From Saccharothrix violaceirubra (GTDB taxonomy: Bacteria; Actinomycetota; Actinomycetes; Mycobacteriales; Pseudonocardiaceae), in NCBI RefSeq assembly GCF_014203755.1, contig NZ_JACHJS010000001.1, positions 2,170,001-2,234,000 of the forward strand: a DNA stretch of 64,000 bases, read 5' to 3'. A model generated the notes under the pieces. The model was not told the DNA's origin, ran no database searches, and was given only the letters and a program-made list of their open reading frames with translations. The translations under genes were made by a program, and so were the position numbers. Position 1 is the stretch's first letter. Every line of letters starts with the position of its first letter. This document shows positions 60,641 through 64,000 of the stretch, one piece after another.

Positions 60641-62689
60641 GTGTCCCAGCCGCTCCCCTCAGCCGCACTCGTCCCACCCCGCGTGGTGGTGCCGGCGGGG
60701 ACTACGGCCGGGACGGCGGTCCGCGAGGCGGGACTGCCGGGCAAGGGCCCCGACGCGATCGTGGTCGTCCGCGACGCCGAGGGCCACCTGCGCGACCTGT
60801 CGTGGACCCCGGCCGTGGACGTCGAGGTGGAGGCGGTGGCCGCCGACACCGAGGACGGCCGCTCGGTCATCCGGCACTCGACCGCGCACGTGCTGGCCCA
60901 GGCCGTGCAGCAGCAGTTCCCGGACGCGAAGCTGGGCATCGGCCCGCCCGTGCGCGACGGCTTCTACTACGACTTCAAGGTCGACAAGCCGTTCACCCCC
61001 GAGGACCTCCAGGCGCTGGAGAAGCGCATGAAGGCGATCGTCAAGGGCGCGCAGCGGTTCTCCCGCCGCGTGATCGAGTCCGTGGACGCGGCCAAGGCCG
61101 AACTCGCCGCCGAGCCGTTCAAGCTCGAACTGGTCGACATCAAGAGCGACGTCGACACCAGCGAGATCATGGAGGTCGGCGGCGGCGAGCTGACGATCTA
61201 CGACAACCTCGACCCGCGCTCGGGCGACCAGGTGTGGGGCGACCTGTGCCGGGGCCCGCACGTGCCGACCACCAAGCACATCCCGGCGTTCAAGCTGACC
61301 CGCGTCGCCGCCGCCTACTGGCGCGGCAACGAGCGCAACCCGCAGCTCCAGCGCATCTACGGCACCGCGTGGGAGTCGCAGGAGGCGCTCGACGCCCACC
61401 TGGAGCTGCTGGCCGAGGCCGAGCGCCGCGACCACCGCCGGCTCGGCGCCGAACTCGACCTGTTCAGCTTCCCCGACGAGATCGGCTCGGGCCTGGCGGT
61501 CTTCCACCCCAAGGGCGGCATCGTCCGCAAGGCGATGGAGGACCACTCGCGGGCGCGGCACGTCGAGGAGGGCTACGAGTTCGTCTACTCGCCGCACATC
61601 ACCAAGGGCAACCTGTTCCAGACCTCCGGCCACCTCGACTGGTACCGCGACGGCATGTACCCGGCCATGCACCTCGACGCCGAGTACGACGACGAGGGCA
61701 AGCTGCGCAAGCCCGGCCAGGACTACTACCTCAAGCCGATGAACTGCCCCTTCCACGACCTGATCTTCCGGTCGCGCGGGCGGTCCTACCGCGAGCTGCC
61801 GCTGCGCATGTTCGAGTTCGGCACGGTCTACCGGTACGAGAAGTCCGGCGTGATCCACGGCCTGACCCGCGTGCGCGGCCTGACCCAGGACGACGCGCAC
61901 GTCTTCTGCACCGAGGAGCAGGTGGAGGAGGAGCTGAAGTCGCTGCTGGCCTTCGTCCTGGGCCTGCTGCGCGACTACGGCCTCGACGACTTCTACCTGG
62001 AGCTGTCGACCCGCAACGACGAGAAGTACATCGGCGCCGACGACGTGTGGGAGCGGGCGACGAAGACCCTGGAGGCGGCGGCGCTGTCCAGCGGCCTGAC
62101 CCTGGTCCCGGACCCCGGCGGCGCCGCGTTCTACGGCCCGAAGATCTCCGTTCAGGCCAAGGACGCGCTCGGCCGCACCTGGCAGATGTCGACCATCCAG
62201 CTCGACTTCATGCTCCCGGAGAAGTTCGAGCTGGAGTACACCGCCTCCGACGGCACCCGCAAGCGCCCGGTCATGATCCACCGCGCGCTGTTCGGCTCGG
62301 TCGAGCGGTTCTTCGGCGTGCTGACCGAGCACTACGCGGGCGCGTTCCCGGCGTGGCTGGCGCCCGTGCAGGTCGTGGGCATCCCGATCGCCGACGAGCA
62401 CCTCGACCACCTGTTCGCCGTGGCCGCCGAGCTGCGCAAGCACGGCGTGCGGGTCGAGGTCGACGCCTCCGACGACCGGATGCAGAAGAAGATCCGCAAC
62501 CACACCACGCAGAAGGTGCCGTTCATGCTGCTCGCGGGCGGCAAGGACGTCGAGTCCGGCGCGGTGTCGTTCCGGTTCCGCGACGGCACCCAGGTCAACG
62601 GCGTGCCGGTCGAGCGCGCGGTCGCCACCGTCGTCGAGTGGATCGCCCGCCGGGAGAACGCGTCGCCCACGGCGGACCTGGTCAAGTGA
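60641..62689 (+). CDS. thrS: Threonyl-tRNA synthetase
   Basis: A 682-residue class-II synthetase. It has an N-terminal TGS domain (about 1-65), a tRNA-SAD editing domain ([34 protein letters not shown]; second His/Cys cluster in [12 protein letters not shown]) and a catalytic core with the zinc ligands Cys in KPMNCPFHD and His in later motifs, with motif 2 [26 protein letters not shown]. The anticodon-binding domain starts near [14 protein letters not shown] at 60641 follows CGAGGAG. The stop overlaps the HIT gene by 4 bp. Confidence 0.97.
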   Translation: MSQPLPSAALVPPRVVVPAGTTAGTAVREAGLPGKGPDAIVVVRDAEGHLRDLSWTPAVDVEVEAVAADTEDGRSVIRHSTAHVLAQAVQQQFPDAKLGIGPPVRDGFYYDFKVDKPFTPEDLQALEKRMKAIVKGAQRFSRRVIESVDAAKAELAAEPFKLELVDIKSDVDTSEIMEVGGGELTIYDNLDPRSGDQVWGDLCRGPHVPTTKHIPAFKLTRVAAAYWRGNERNPQLQRIYGTAWESQEALDAHLELLAEAERRDHRRLGAELDLFSFPDEIGSGLAVFHPKGGIVRKAMEDHSRARHVEEGYEFVYSPHITKGNLFQTSGHLDWYRDGMYPAMHLDAEYDDEGKLRKPGQDYYLKPMNCPFHDLIFRSRGRSYRELPLRMFEFGTVYRYEKSGVIHGLTRVRGLTQDDAHVFCTEEQVEEELKSLLAFVLGLLRDYGLDDFYLELSTRNDEKYIGADDVWERATKTLEAAALSSGLTLVPDPGGAAFYGPKISVQAKDALGRTWQMSTIQLDFMLPEKFELEYTASDGTRKRPVMIHRALFGSVERFFGVLTEHYAGAFPAWLAPVQVVGIPIADEHLDHLFAVAAELRKHGVRVEVDASDDRMQKKIRNHTTQKVPFMLLAGGKDVESGAVSFRFRDGTQVNGVPVERAVATVVEWIARRENASPTADLVK

Positions 62690-63237
62690 CGGTCGAGTAC
62701 GAGGAGCAGGACGGGGTCGGGGTCCACGACGCGTTGCAGCGGCTGTGGACCCCGCACCGCTTGTCCTACGTGCGCGGCGAGGGCAAGGCGGACGGCGACG
62801 AACCGGCGGGCTGCCCGTTCTGCCGGGTGGTGGCCGTGTCGCCGGACGAGGACACGCTGATCCTGGCGCGGGGCGAGCTGGTGTTCGCGGTGCTCAACCT
62901 GTACCCCTACAACCCCGGCCACCTCATGGTGCTGCCGTACCGGCACGTGCCCGACTACACCGACCTGACGCCCGCGGAGACGGTCGAGTTCGCCGAGTTC
63001 ACGCAGAAGGCCATGCGCGTGATCCGGTCCGTCTCGGAGCCGCACGGGTTCAACATCGGCATGAACCAGGGCGTGGTCGCGGGTGCCGGTATCGCGGCGC
63101 ACCTGCACCAGCACGTGGTGCCGCGCTGGGGTGGCGACGCGAATTTCATGCCGGTGATCGGTCATACGAAGGTGCTGCCCCAATTGCTCGGCGAGACGCG
63201 TCGGCTGCTGGCCGCCGCATGGCTCGCCGCGGCCTGA
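62686..63237 (+). CDS. HIT-family Ap4A phosphorylase/hydrolase
   Basis: A 183-residue HIT protein: CPFCRVV zinc-like pair near residue 43, [20 protein letters not shown], and the histidine triad [17 protein letters not shown]. It matches the M. tuberculosis Rv2613c type, an Ap4A phosphorylase that lies directly after thrS. GTG at 62686 overlaps the thrS stop. Synthetases produce Ap4A as a by-product, so coupling to thrS makes sense. In mycobacteria pgsA follows; here it does not. Confidence 0.93.
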   Translation: MTVEYEEQDGVGVHDALQRLWTPHRLSYVRGEGKADGDEPAGCPFCRVVAVSPDEDTLILARGELVFAVLNLYPYNPGHLMVLPYRHVPDYTDLTPAETVEFAEFTQKAMRVIRSVSEPHGFNIGMNQGVVAGAGIAAHLHQHVVPRWGGDANFMPVIGHTKVLPQLLGETRRLLAAAWLAAA

Positions 63238-63531
63238 TCCCCGGTGTGGCGGGCGTGCCGCCGAATTGCGTTCCTCGCCCGTTCGGACCAGTGGCACTCC
63301 CGAATACCCGGCGTCCGGTAATGCCTGGTGGGGCGGAAAACATGAGCCCCGCTCGGTCCATTCCCGGTGAATTGGACCGGGCGGGTGAATCGGTACACCC
63401 GGGCCGACCGCCCGTACCGGCGGATACGGAGCGTCCGGGTGGGATGGATCACGGCGGAAGCGGGTTCAGGCCGCCGGTATTCCCTGTCCGGCCGATCGTC
63501 ATAGGCTTCCCCGATAGATAACGTGCGTTTC

Positions 63532-64000
63532 ATGACCGCACCCGAGCGTTCGCGGCTGGCCCGGGAACGGCTCTCGCGCGAGTTGCGCAGGCTCCGCACG
63601 GAGGCCCGCATGACTGGCACGGCCACCGCCCGTGCCACCGGAATGAGCCAGTCCAAGCTTTCCAAGATCGAGAACGGCATGCTCCTGCCGTCCGTCGCCG
63701 ATGTGGAACGCCTGGTCAACGAGCTGTCCGCGACCCGCGAGACCCGACTCGAACTGATCGAGTTAGCCCGGCAGCTGCACGCCGAAGCCGAAACCCGGCG
63801 CGTCGTGCTGCACCGCGGTGCCCACCGGCACCAGCAGACCGTCGCGCGCATCGAGGCCCGCGCCACCACCAGCCGGTTCTTCCAGAACGCCGGTGTACCG
63901 GAGCTGTTGCAGAGCGAGAGCTATCGCCGGGTGGTCCTGGCGGCGACGCCGCCGCACGAACAGGACACCGCGATAGCCACGCTGCGTAGTCGTCGGGCCC
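63532..64000 (+). CDS. XRE-family HTH/DUF5753 regulator, 3' end beyond window
   Basis: At least 156 codons from ATG 63532 to the window edge. The HTH reads LSRELRRLRTEARMTGTATARATGMSQSKLSKIENG, and the DUF5753 start is visible as the ARIEARATTSRFFQNAGVPELLQSESYRRVVL stretch. Here the recognition helix is intact (MSQSKLSKIE), in contrast to the broken paralogue at 50.3 kb. A DUF397 gene is expected just beyond the edge. The 294 bp upstream contain no gene I can support. Confidence 0.9.
   Translation, partial: MTAPERSRLARERLSRELRRLRTEARMTGTATARATGMSQSKLSKIENGMLLPSVADVERLVNELSATRETRLELIELARQLHAEAETRRVVLHRGAHRHQQTVARIEARATTSRFFQNAGVPELLQSESYRRVVLAATPPHEQDTAIATLRSRRA

Overview
This 64 kb window is chromosomal DNA from a high-GC actinomycete. 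Three things support that: very strong G/C third-position bias with frequent GTG/TTG starts, actinobacteria-specific families (a cvnABCD conservon, XRE/DUF5753-DUF397 pairs, a mycothiol-type dehydrogenase, DUF1996), and gene orders shared with Mycobacterium and Streptomyces (thrS-HIT; a GlnA4-GATase-aldehyde dehydrogenase-SDR run). A Pseudonocardiales genus (Saccharothrix/Lentzea/Actinosynnema-like) is the best guess, but that is inference. No rRNA, tRNA, CRISPR array, insertion sequence, integrase or prophage was seen.

Layout. 0-9 kb: gltB (cut by the left edge), small membrane proteins, a VIT-type transporter, an aminoglycoside-phosphotransferase-like kinase and an OmpR-type two-component pair. 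9-14 kb: a CAP-domain lipoprotein, then a divergent Lrp/AsnC regulator and a three-gene branched-chain 2-oxoacid dehydrogenase operon (E1a, E1b, E2; no E3). 14-20 kb: mixed housekeeping (GNAT, GGCT-like protein, SGNH hydrolase, sirtuin, PPK2, tannase-family esterase). 21-26 kb: a secreted CBM2-GH18 chitinase with a DasR-like operator, a tandem pair of paralogous membrane proteins, a YciO/Sua5-family protein and a lipoprotein. 26-31 kb: an ABC exporter divergent from a twin-HTH MerR regulator, a Gly/Leu-repeat exported protein, a structured inverted-repeat element, a proline-rich mini-gene and a mycothiol-dependent formaldehyde detoxification pair. 32-35.5 kb: a molybdate ABC operon led by an HTH-TOBE regulator. 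36-45 kb: a secreted protein, a family-1 glycosyltransferase, a MarR/MMPL divergon with a perfect operator, a DUF1996 protein, a stand-alone NB-ARC ATPase and a beta-propeller protein. 45-49.6 kb: a complete cvnABCD conservon and a CxxC-repeat exported protein. 49.7-51.4 kb: small regulators, including an XRE/DUF5753 gene broken by an amber codon beside its DUF397 partner. 51.4-54 kb: a tryptophanase plus an ABBA-type indole prenyltransferase, which form a minimal prenyl-indole cluster. 54-60 kb: 3-hydroxybutyryl-CoA dehydrogenase, a second CAP protein and the GlnA4 cluster. 60-64 kb: a small HTH gene with a possibly decayed partner, thrS, a HIT-family Ap4A phosphorylase and a second XRE/DUF5753 gene cut by the right edge.

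The least explained feature is a family of 22-bp units, present as short arrays in three intergenic regions (about 7.07-7.27, 29.6-29.9 and 60.4-60.5 kb). At the second site the units form the arms of a 230-bp inverted-repeat element whose core carries three further boxes spaced exactly 25 bp apart. Many convergent gene pairs are separated by long perfect hairpins, and three pairs overlap at their 3' ends.
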